From Ridgeia piscesae (Eukaryota; Annelida; Polychaeta; Sabellida; Siboglinidae), in NCBI GenBank assembly GCA_025642075.2, contig JAODUO010000072.1, positions 385,001 to 449,000 on the forward strand: 64,000 nucleotides of DNA, written 5' to 3'. Position numbers and translations under genes: made by a program. Every line of letters starts with the position of its first letter. The first letter of the stretch is position 1. A model generated the notes under the pieces. It made no database searches, was not told where the DNA came from, and saw only the letters and a list, made by a program, of their open reading frames with translations. This document shows, piece after piece, positions 1 to 11,390 of this stretch.

Positions 1-395
1 CAGGTGAGTGGCTGTCAGCAGGTGTCACATGTCACCTAGGGTTGGATCACAGGTGAGTGGCTGTCAGCAGGTGTCACATGTCACCTAGGGTTACATCACA
101 GGTGAGTGGCTGGCAGCAGGTGTCACATGTCACCTAGGGTTGGATCACAGGTGAGTGGCTGTCAGCAGGTGTCACATGTCACCTAGGGTTGGATCACAGG
201 TGAGTGGCTGTCAGCAGGTGTCACATGTCACCTAGAGTTGGATCACAGGTGAGTGGCTGTCAGCAGGTGTCACATGTCACCTAGGGTTGGATCACAGGTG
301 AGTGGCTGTCAGCAGGTGTCACATGTCAACTAGGGTTGGATCACAGGTGAGTGGGTGTCAGCAGGTGTCATATGTCACCTAGGGTTAGATCACAG
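1..395 (+). repeat. 49-bp minisatellite, about 8 copies
   Basis: Eight near-identical units start at 1, 50, 99, 148, 197, 246, 295 and 344, so the period is 49 bp. Each unit starts with CAGGTGAGTGG, a perfect match on the plus strand to the animal 5' splice-site consensus CAG/GTRAGT. Each also has AGGTG and CACCT arms around TCACATGT, an inverted repeat. The array begins at or before the window edge, so its true length is unknown. It decays after 390 into CACAGGTAGG. Confidence 0.95.
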
Positions 396-836
396 GTAGG
401 CTTGTAATACATTCATGGTGTGGAAGCTTTGATTTCACTTTTGCTTTATATTTTTAGAAGCATCTACTTGATTCTTGGGTAGGAACCTCACTTTATGGTC
501 ACCTTGGTAATACAGTCACCTTGCAGTTAAGGACAACTTCGAAAAAGTCAAATTATTTCCCTGTTTATTAAAGTAAGTTATATTAGCTCCACCAATACAG
601 TTACCTTGATATTAAGGTCACCTGTCCTATCCAAAAGGTTACCTTAATAGTGAGATTCTACAGTAGGTAGATGTGCAGAAGATCTAAGTGAGGAGGCGAC
701 TTCAAGGGAGAACATACCTGTTCCAGGTCGTGATCCAAGAAGGCCCAGAGGAGAACGGAATGATCCCGATCCGCACGTCAGATCTGGATCACTTTCCCTG
801 CCCTGCTCAGTACCTGACTGAAGTGGACAGCTGAGA
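396..836. other. Non-coding, degenerate GGTCACCTT motifs
   Basis: No supported exon. Motifs such as GGTCACCTTGGTAATACAG and AGTTACCTTGATATTAAGG recur between about 495 and 645. They look like a diverged fringe of the neighbouring minisatellite type. The minus-strand open frame over 644-919 is created by the 12-bp repeat that follows. Confidence 0.5.
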
Positions 837-912
837 TGACCACACACCTGACCACACACCTGACCACACACCTGACCACACCTCTGACCACACACCTGAC
901 CACACACCTGAC
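837..912 (+). repeat. 12-bp tandem repeat (CCACACACCTGA)n, 6 copies
   Basis: Six units of CCACACACCTGA with one or two substitutions. Each unit junction forms GACCACA, matching the RUNX core (TGTGGT on the minus strand). That is a motif match only and carries no evidence of binding. Confidence 0.85.
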
Positions 913-3900
913 CACTCACCTGCCCTGTGTGTTGTCACGTTCCTGGTATGGCAGCAGCCCTTTGATGTGTTCCACGGTCAAAGAGTGTCACTGAGGTCAC
1001 AGGTTGATAAGTGTTGGAGACCTCTAGTTTTTGTTAGGGTAAAATAATGCTGGCTCTGAGTTGAGGTCACAAGTATGAGGATCATCTACTTGGTTGTTAA
1101 AGTCGAACATTGTTGGTCCTAAAGTTGAGGTCACAAGTCTTCTACTTGAATACTTGAATGCTTGCAGATGGTTGTATAATTAATGATAAAGGGCATCGTT
1201 GCTCAAATCAATGATGGCCTCTTGTGTGAGTTACTTCATTTGAGACAAATCTGCTCAGCATCACTCACAGAACTTGTTTTGAGACACACTTTGAAGGTAA
1301 ACATGTGTAAGTCTCCGAGCTGTGATCTCTTGATTCAGACCAAACGTATACATTGTACATAATATGTGAAGGTGACATTTAGGTCTGTTGGTGAATTACT
1401 TGGTTCGATCTGATGTACACAGGGGATATTACAGTATTACAATGTGAAGTGTGGTGTACTGGTATGAGTATGCATATTACAATTGAATTAATTGTTATTC
1501 ACATGTCAATGTTTCATCTTTTGGCTCATGTTTGTCATAATGCCTACTTGACCCAGTTGCATCAATGTACCAGTAGCAAAGCTGGGCTGCTTCTGAGCTT
1601 TTGATTTAAAGTTGGAATGCAGTATAACATGTTTCAATGGTATTTACATGAATTATGGTTCACAGCTAAATATCAGTTAGAATAACGACAGTTTTTGTAC
1701 AGAGCAAATTACACAATTGATGCAAATGTGTACTAGCAAAATGCAAATCTTCTAAAAGGGATAACATTGTAGTTTAAAAGCACCTGCAGGTGACTAGGTT
1801 TCCATGGTTAGCTGGTCTGATATTATGCACTAGAGGGCGCCACACACACATACACATTTAGAGGATGGTTTCATGTTTATTCTTATCGAACGATTTATGA
1901 TGATTCTATAACTTGTGTTCTCCACGATTGTTCAAAACGGTGTCAACTGCCCCCACGAATCAGTGGAGAGATCACGTTGCTAGGGACAACTGCAGAAAAC
2001 ACATGTATGAACCCTTAACCAAATGGAATTAATTTGTTAACGTGTTACAGAGCTAGCTGGGCTGGGCTTGTTGATAAGCTGATAAAAAAACAACCTCAGA
2101 AATGCAAAGCTTAATCCCCGATCTCTGTATCTTTAATGGCTCAAACATTGATAGCACTGCAATAAAAGTCAAATACGTGTGAACGCAGTCTCATAACTTG
2201 TACTTAATAAGCTCATGATAATGTGTGCTCACTGGATACTGCAAAACATGAGAATATAATAGTGATTATTTCTCCAATTAATTTTGCATGGTGATCAGCT
2301 TCCAGATAGGATTGGAAACTGACTATTTTTAAGATATTGATTTCATATGATAGGTGAATATGAAGTGTTGTACATATGAATATCTGTGATGTTTACCAGA
2401 GAAGAGAACATCAAAAATATTATATCCAAGTTTATGTTATGTATTATTATAACTTGCTCATATCACCTTAAGTAACGTTGATGTTTGCTTAAGTATGTAG
2501 CATTTTTAATTGTGCTTCTTTGTAGCGAAACAGTCTGTATTGCAGAATTAATTTTTTCAACTCATGTTAATAATACATTTTTGCACTTTTGAGTAAAGTT
2601 GGCATATAACGCAACAAAGTAAATGAGATATTTTACATGTGCTGGCTCACATGAACAAAATGTCAAATCTGCTGTGTCTATGACAATAATTGGTATGCAT
2701 TTTTCTTGCACATTGAAATTGTGTTGTGCTTAATACTTTTCTTATTGTCTGTAAATAGGTATTGCATGTTTAAGATCGGGCAGTAATTGTGGATGATATC
2801 ACCTTTGCTGTATGTTGGTTGTTAAGTACTGTCATATATGTGCCATAGTTGTTGCTACATAGATGTAAAATTAATGGCAATAAAATTATGTGTGTACATG
2901 CACTCAATTATCCAGTCTTAAATTTATAGTTTGGTTCTTAGATTATTCAAAATGTCGAAAGTCAACTTTTTCTGATCATTATGATTTACTGTTTGTTAAG
3001 TTTTACTTTTGCTGTGAATGTGTATTTGATTAGAAACACATTAAGTGAGACAGTGTGGATAAACTGACACGTGTAGGCTCTGCTGTCTTTGCCTCCAGAC
3101 AGAGGCAAACACTGAGGTGTTTTGGAGCAATGTTTATTGAGCATTCCTGTTAAAAAATCATGTTTAAATTAACATTACATGTATATTTAAAAAAAAAACA
3201 TTGTGAAATCCTATAACAAGACAGTTCCTATCTGTTATCAATAACATGGTTTATTGAACATTTCATATTTATAAAAAACACTGTTAAAAACAAATTTATC
3301 AGCGTTTATTTCTGTACATATTTTCAGGATGGTGTTCAATGTATTCTGCCTGTCAAGTAGCAAGCCCAAAAGTGTTTGCAATTTGGAAGTTGGACAACCA
3401 GAATGTTCAGCTGACCTGTCCAGTATGTTGTCGTTTCCCTGCCTTATGAGCATGACTTCTGCCAAATTTTGCCAACAATGTCTAGTTATTACTTATATGA
3501 ATTACTTTACTATTGCAGCATCAACTCTCATTGATAAAATAATAATATTAATAATTGTAAAACTTCTATAGCATCCCCTGCTGTTGTAACTGTTTATCTT
3601 CGCCTTATGTTTTTGTCCGTAATTTCAACAAAACAATACTGAACATGCTACAGCTCAGTGTCCAATTTGTGATGACTTGATAGAAGTTTTTGCTCGGTAA
3701 AATGTCACATGGTGGAAAGGTCAATTGTTTACATTTGGCACTTGATTTGAAGTTTATGTGCTTCCATGCTAAAGTGCGACTAACTAAAATTTATTCAGTA
3801 AACAACCTGTTAATAATTATACAATTATGCATTTGTGTTGATGTGTTACAATGCAGCATACTTGTATATTTGATGAGGGGTCTGTGTTTGACTCCCACCT

Positions 3901-4335
3901 GTTCACTGTCACAGTTGAGTGGCACCTGTTCTTGAATTGTCACGTATTTGTCTTGTTTGGGTAGACTTCATATGTTTGGGGCTATATATACTGCATACAC
4001 TGTACAGAGGTTTATTTGCATGTTTTTGTTGAAATACTTTTCACTGAATCGTCACGTTTTGTATAGATATGGTTGAATTTCAACATTCATTTTATACATG
4101 GGTTTTGAGTATTTTTGGCGAGTAATTTGGACTAAAACTGTGTTTTCAGTTTGGAGGAATAGCCTTTGTGCAGGTCTGCTATGAAATATTTGCTTACCCT
4201 AAGAACATCAATACACTGAAATGTAGTGACTACTGTGTGTGGTTTTCATTGAAAAGGTCGCTGAAAGTTTGTGGTAGATTCTTATTAGTGGAATCAAAGC
4301 CAGATTTGAAGTGCAGTAAAAACAACTACACATTA
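913..4335. other. AT-rich intergenic sequence, no gene seen
   Basis: Open frames here are short (under 85 codons), with no recognisable domain and no flanking splice signals. A short duplication, TTGAGGTCACAAGT, occurs near 1061 and again near 1126. Otherwise the stretch is AT-rich single-copy-looking DNA. Confidence 0.5.
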
Positions 4336-6917
4336 CCGGTAACTGTACAGAGCAAGTAAAGATGACTACCAGGTAACCTAGGTAACTGTACAGTGCAAGT
4401 AAAGATGACTACCAGGTAACCTAGGTGACTGTACAGTGCAAGTAAAGATGACTACCATGTAACCTAGGTGACCATACAGTGCAAGTAAAGATGACTACCA
4501 GGTAACCTAGGTAACTGTACAGAGCAAGTAAAGATGACTACCAGGTAACCTAGGTAACTGTACAGAGCAAGTAAAGATGACTACCAGGTAACCTAGGTAA
4601 CTGTACAGTGCAAGTAAAGATGACTACCAGGTAACCTAGGTAACTGTACAGTGCAAGTAAAGATGACTACCAGGTAACCTAGGTGACTGTACAGTGCAAG
4701 TAAAGATGACTACCAGGTAACCTAGGTAACTGTACAGTGCAAGTAAAGATGACTACCAGGTAACCTAGGTGACTGTACAGTGCAAGTAAAGATGACTACC
4801 AGGTAACCTAGGTAACTGTACAGAGCAAGTAAAGATGACTACCAGGTAACCTAGGTGACTGTACAGAGCAAGTAAAGATGACTACCAGGTAACCTAGGTG
4901 ACTGTACAGTGCAAGTAAAGATGACTACCAGGTAACCTAGGTGACTGTACAGTGCAAGTAAAGATGACTACCAGGTAACCTAGGTGACTGTACAGTGCAA
5001 GTAAAGATGACTACCAGGTAACCTAGGTGACTGTACAGTGCAAGTAAAGATGACTACCAGGTAACCTAGGTGACTGTACAGTGCAAGTAAAGATGACTAC
5101 CAGGTAACCTAGGTGACTGTACAGTGCAAGTAAAGATGACTACCAGGTAACCTAGGTAACTGTACAGAGCAAGTAAAGATGACTACCAGGTAACCTAGGT
5201 AACTGTACAGTGCAAGTAAAGATGACTACCAGGTAACCTAGGTAACTGTACAGTGCAAGTAAAGATGACTACCAGGTAACCTAGGTGACTGTACAGTGCA
5301 AGTAAAGATGACTACCAGGTAACCTAGGTGACTGTACAGAGCAAGTAAAGATGACTACCAGGTAACCTAGGTGACTGTACAGTGCAAGTAAAGATGACTA
5401 CCAGGTAACCTAGGTGACTGTACAGTGCAAGTAAAGATGACTACCAGGTAACCTAGGTGACTGTACAGAGCAAGTAAAGATGACTACCAGGTAACCTAGG
5501 TAACTGTACAGTGCAAGTAAAGATGACTACCAGGTAACCTAGGTGACTGTACAGTGCAAGTAAAGATGACTACCAGGTAACCTAGGTGACTGTATAGAGC
5601 AAGTAAAGATGACTACCAGGTAACCTAGGTAACTGTACAGTGCAAGTAAAGATGACTACCAGGTAACCTAGGTAACTGTACAGTGCAAGTAAAGATGACT
5701 ACCAGGTAACCTAGGTGACTGTATAGAGCAAGTAAAGATGACTACCAGGTAACCTAGGTAACTGTACAGAGCAAGTAAAGATGACTACCAGGTAACCTAG
5801 GTGACTGTACAGTGCAAGTAAAGATGACTACCAGGTAACCTAGGTGACAATACAGTGCAAGTAAAGATGACTACCAGGTAAACCCAGGTGACTGTACAGA
5901 GCAAGTAAAGATGACTACCAGGTAACCTAGGTAACTGTACAGTGCAAGTAAAGATGACTACCAGGTAACCTAGGTGACTGTACAGTGCAAGTAAAGATGA
6001 CTACCAGGTAACCTAGGTAACTGTACAGTGCAAGTAAAGATGACTACCAGGTAACCTAGGTGACTGTACAGAGCAAGTAAAGATGACTACCAGGTAACCT
6101 AGGTGACTGTACAGAGCAAGTAAAGATGACTACCAGGTAACCTAGGTAACTGTACAGTGCAAGTAAAGATGACTACCAGGTAACCTAGGTAACTAAGCAA
6201 AAAATGACACCAGGTAACCTAGGTTATTATAGTTTCAAGTAAAATTCAGGTTTTTTAGGTAACTTACAGAGAATGGACTACCAGGTAACCTAGGTGACTG
6301 TACATCAAGTAAAGATGTCCGGTACCTTCCAGTAAAAGGCAAGAAAGTCTACCAGGGACCTGTAACTGTGGCAGTAAAGTGACTACCAGGTAACCTAGGT
6401 AACTGACAGTGCAAGTAAAGATGACTACCAGGTAACCTAGGTGACTGTATAGAGCAAGTAAAGATGACTACCAGGTAACCTAGGTGACTGTATAGAGCAA
6501 GTAAAGATGACTACCAGGTAACCTAGGTAACTGTACAGAGCAAGTAAAGATGACTACCAGGTAACCTAGGTGACTGTACAGTGCAAGTAAAGATGACTAC
6601 CAGGTAACCTAGGTGACCATACAGTGCAAGTAAAGATGACTACCAGGTAACCTAGGTAACTGTACAGAGCAAGTAAAGATGACTACCAGGTAACCTAGGT
6701 AACTGTACAGTGCAAGTAAAGATGACTACCAGGTAACCTAGGTGACTGTATAGAGCAAGTAAAGATGACTACCAGGTAACCTAGGTGACTGTATAGAGCA
6801 AGTAAAGATGACTACCAGGTAACCTAGGTAACTGTACAGAGCAAGTAAAGATGACTACCAGGTAACCTAGGTGACTGTACAGTGCAAGTAAAGATGACTA
6901 CCAGGTAACCTAGGTGA
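4336..6917 (+). repeat. 43-bp minisatellite, about 60 copies
   Basis: The period is 43 bp (for example GGTAACTGTA at 4381 and GGTGACTGTA at 4424). Units differ mainly at GTAACT/GTGACT and CAGTGC/CAGAGC. Each unit contains the palindromes CTGTACAG and CCTAGG, plus CAGGTAAC, a weaker 5' splice-site-like string. In-frame stops recur in the array, so it does not code. A patch at about 6190-6400 is badly degenerate, with several short indels, before the array resumes cleanly. Confidence 0.97.
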
Positions 6918-7699
6918 CTAGAAAAAATTTAACATCCATTTTTAGTTTATTTTGTTTCTAAGTAAAATTGTGTTTTTATATTTTGAGATGACTTCCAGTA
7001 GAGGTCAGGCATTGGAAAATGTTGGATGGCGGTTCTTCCAGCTAACAGGTCTGAAAGTCTGTAGTCATGTGATGCTGTGGATAATGTGTGTCACCCAAAC
7101 CCTACAAATATGCAAATGTGCTCATTCCCTAATCTAGTTTGTGCAATTATCAAAGGTCATTATTGAATACCAGTATTGCTCACAGATGTTGTTTGTATGG
7201 ACGTTCATTACTTTATTTGAGAAACAGAAAGAATAAAGAGAAAATACAAATATCCACTGGGGAAGAAACACCATTTAACTGGAAAATGTGGTTAAAACCA
7301 CAATCTCAATAATGATTCAGGAATTGTAATAAAAGTAGGTTTAGCTGGCATTATGTTACAGCGATCCACTGCCGTGATTAGTGCAAAGTGGCCCAATCAC
7401 TGTATTATTTTAGGACACGGATATATACGTTATATATATGCAAGAAGATATTTTTAACTTGAGCATTGCAGATTTAAAAAATTTCATTGTCATGATGTTA
7501 TTATAATGCGCACCTGTTGCTCAGTAAAATATGCTTGTATTTTCATTGTGATACCAGTACTTCTATTGTGACATTGTACAATGCTGTTTGCTATTTCCTA
7601 TAAATGTGTTTTGCATAATATATACAAGTGTTGAAATGTATCATGTGACTCCTGAACCAATTACTACTGTTGTGTTTATTCTAGGCACACAATTTCCAT

Positions 7700-7790
7700 T
7701 ACATGTCCAATCCTCCCAGTGTGTCAAGAGGTTCCTGGTTCAAATCCTATAGCTGCTCTTCCAATACACATACCCTCGCATGCAAACACA
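7700..7790 (+). repeat. tRNA-like (SINE-type) remnant
   Basis: GGTTCAAATCC near 7737 matches the B box of RNA polymerase III promoters (GGTTCRANYCC). It sits after AGTGTGTCAAGAGGTTCCT, which resembles an anticodon-arm remnant. No complete cloverleaf or clear A box is visible, so I read it as a decayed SINE head rather than a tRNA gene. Confidence 0.3.
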
Positions 7791-9193
7791 ATTTCCCAGT
7801 GCCTTTGTTGATGCTAGCAGAGCTTATCATTTCTGACTTATTCAGCGTTCAAATGTTAGTGTGCATATTTAGCCTGTTTTAAAACAACCTGCAAATCTAA
7901 ACGTAAAATTCTGTAACATAAGTTTTCGGATAGCTATTATTTTTACAAGACAGAATAATGACTGAAAAAACGAGCATGTTTTTAATTTTTATTACCATTT
8001 CGGTGTATTGTAAAACTCTGGACCTACGGACACTAATTACAAAAAATATGTTACAATTGTATGTACAAACGATGCAGCAAAATAACCATAGCAAAATATA
8101 TCTCACATTTCCACCAATATGTATGTATGTACATGGTTCATGCAGATATACAAATGAATGAGCCATTACTGGTCAAAGCAACATTATGGATGCATAGTTT
8201 GTCCAAACACCAGGCAATTCACAGGAATACCAGATAAAACAAGACGGTAATCCTTTAATTAGGTTAAAACAACGACTAGGAAACTTGTTTGAAGAAATAT
8301 AGCCACCAGGTGGAAGTTGATCAGTCTTGTTGCCAGTAGATGGCACCACTAGTCAGGGTTTAATTACCAGTAAATGGCACTTGTTGTTAGTTTGGTTAAT
8401 TACTTATGATGCACCTCTTTGGTCGAAAAATACAGTTTTCATGTTATACAGTGAGTCGTCTGTCATAGTCAAGAAAACAGTGTATCCAATACAGCATCTT
8501 CTGTCATTCTTTCACTATCAAATTTCACTATCAAACAACATATCATCAACCCCTGAGTGCAGTTATTATGTACATTGCAAAAACGCTTCAAGTTTGCCAC
8601 TACAAAAACATTAAACTCATTTATCTGTACGTCAAACAGTCAAAACCATAAATGAATGTCTCGTTTGGGTGGTTTTCACATCATGTGCTTATGCAACTGT
8701 TTTCCAAAATGCAACACCACATGATTTGATGTCGCATTCATCACCATCAAACTAGGGAATGATTAAATCAAATCTTCACTTGAAAAAATACATCATTCAC
8801 AATATTTTGTTTCGTTTTGATTTGGCCTATACGTGAAACATTTTAAAATGTCTGCATCATCGGGTCGTAATTACCTACAAATGAAGACTTCTGGACATCA
8901 TAAGTGAGCACATTTTGATTGCTAAACAATGGCAGTGCCAAGAAACACTCCACAAGCCGGTAGGGGAAGTACAGATAGTGGCAGTTTACAACATGTATTC
9001 TTGGGTACATTATTACAGACTGTGACACAGAAAGTGAAAACACATCAAGTTAAAGCACAACTGTTGAACACACACTGGCACATAATGTGAACAGTAAACA
9101 CACAAATGTGCACTACAATTAAATAAAAGTACAAAAACTGCCTAGTTTACGTGAAAGCTTCCACACCAGACACTCGTGTCATTGAGACAGGCC

Positions 9194-9257
9194 TGTTCTA
9201 CTGACACAGACACTGTTTGACGCGTTGTTCTACTGACACAGACACTGTTTGACGCGT
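9194..9257 (+). repeat. 32-bp direct duplication, 2 copies
   Basis: TGTTCTACTGACACAGACAC and the following 12 bases occur twice back to back, apparently without mismatch. No function suggested. Confidence 0.85.
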
Positions 9258-11253
9258 CTTAAACAATAGTTATGGCAGTTCATGGAATGTGTTGTAAATA
9301 AATAAAAAGAAATGTGCCACTCATGTTGCCTCTCACCAAATGTTGCCACAATATCAACACAATCACCCACAACTGCAGTATGCAGTGACTTGGCAGCGTG
9401 GTATTCGATTCACATGGTCACCATGTCATTTTTATCTACATGATTTCTGTCCACAACTGCAACGAATGCTCTAACAAATTTAAAAACTTATCCGAGAGGC
9501 AACAACTCCTGATGGTAGCCACAAAAGGCACAAAAAGGCAGGATAAAATCAAGGTCATGCTAACAAGACAGTCAACAGAATTCACATCTCATTTGCAAGT
9601 GATATGTTTACAATCACACAAATGTGATCACATGTCAATATTTACAAAAAGAGATTATTTACACATACATTCAAATAGAGCTTGCTGGGAATGACTGTTT
9701 TGTCACATGACTACAGATGTTTTACTAATGTGCCTGAATGTCTTCAAAAGACGTCCTGATATCTTACTGATCCACACTAAAACAAACCGTGTTTTTAAAA
9801 GTACACAACAAGCTCCTCAGAATCGTACAAACCCAGCAACATTCAACTAGCTATTCATTCATTTGGAGAAACCTTAAAAACTGACTCTTCATTCGCAACT
9901 TCATCTCAGCTTAATTAATCGTGCAATTAATGAATTCATGAAATGCAGAGTTGGGAAACAAATATCCAATAATAAAGTTTCTGACACATGGGAGTACAAG
10001 TTCTTGTGATTAATATGAAACCGAGCTTGAAGCATTGACATGGCTGTCTGAGATCAGTAACTTTGACAGAATATCTTGTACTGTTTGGCTCACTGAGATC
10101 AGGTGATCAAACACGGACATAGAATCATGACACCCTTTGAACGGTTCCCAAAGATCGGCTGATACCTTGCATATTTCACCTTGCATCAGACTCCACTCAC
10201 ACATTTTCCCCAGATGCAACGACATTAAGAAACAACATGTGTAAACAAATGCATGTGCTCACATGACTAATTACAGAAGCTGCCTTCGAGAGCCGGACTC
10301 GGTTTCAGTACGCAGTCGTACTGAACACCTTTGAAACACAAACACAAGCCAGTGCACAACTGCACACGTTTCACACCCTAGCCTAATGCACGTGGACGGA
10401 GACTGAAGCACTGGATGAACCGGGACGGCAACAGACAGTTCCAACTTCACTGTCGACATATCGCTTTCAAAACACAACAGTCGCTGGAGATGCACATGGT
10501 AAAGAGAGATTGAAACAGAAGAGCTTTTTTAAAATGTTATATGTATGGTTGAAACTTAATAGATTATAATATAATCATTGAAGGGTCAGAAGTTCTGGTT
10601 AAATGACTTGTTTCATTATAGATATGTTAAGTCTTTAAAATAAAACTTAAGAATCTGCTGATAAACTCTATAGCTGAAGTATTCAGAGATTTCAAACACA
10701 ACTTGTGAGGCATACATTGTGAAATATCAACATACTGTTATTCATTAATAACGTTATGTTGTTAATCCAGCGAATGTGGCAGAAATGTCTCAAAGCATGG
10801 AAACAAAAACCTGCTAATTATGATATAAGATTAGAGGAGGAACTGTTACTTAATGATTTTGACAGAATATATGCAAGAACCTGTGACTAGCTTAAGACGT
10901 CTCACCCTGATTCCCCGTCCCACTAAGAACAAAGTCGCGAATGGCCTGCCAATCGGTTGTCACCCCCGCCCTCCCCCCACCCCCCATAACGAACATCAAA
11001 CACTAACAGTCCAGTCGTAGTTCACCAAAATCATCTCATTAGAAAACCATTTTTTACACATCAGACAAAAAACTACATGAACAGATTGTTATGCGTAATT
11101 TCTTTCAATTGTACACCATTTCAGACATCATTTTGATTAAAAATTCAATAATTTTTTCATAACACTCAATGCCAACTCTCGGTGCATGCCCTGACACCTT
11201 GTGTGCAACTGCGACATCACAAGCTTTGGGTTGGATGATGCCTTGGTCTGAGA

Positions 11254-11390
11254 TCAAGTCTGGGCCAGAACCGTCCTTGACAGTGTGAGACTGCCCTGTG
11301 ACTGAGGGGCCGTAGTTGGGGCAGTGGTGCCTTGACCACCGACACACACCACACCCGTGTACTGGGGACACATACTCGGGTTACTTAGTC
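11254..11390 (-). CDS. foxn4: FoxN1/4 coding exon 6 (C-terminus)
   Basis: Acceptor TTTCAG, then 137 nt to TGA at 11254-11256. The frame set by exon 5 gives a Thr/Gln/Ser-rich tail ending RTVLAQT. Exon length fits exactly: 2 bases, 44 codons and a stop. The tail itself is not a conserved motif, so this exon is less certain than the others. Confidence 0.8.

Larger units (their letters stand above)
6918..11253. other. AT-rich sequence downstream of FoxN1/4
   Basis: This holds the 3' flank and possibly the 3' UTR of the FoxN1/4 gene. I found no canonical AATAAA on the minus strand close to the stop codon, so the transcript end is not placed. Open frames at 10010-10225 and 10271-10495 (minus) are intact but unassigned. 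A poly-C stretch lies at about 10966-10985. Confidence 0.5.

Noticed and set aside
11105..11371. 88-residue minus-strand frame as the FoxN1/4 C-terminus
   Set aside because: The phase carried over from exon 5 uses a different frame, which ends at 11254. The longer frame is a shadow.
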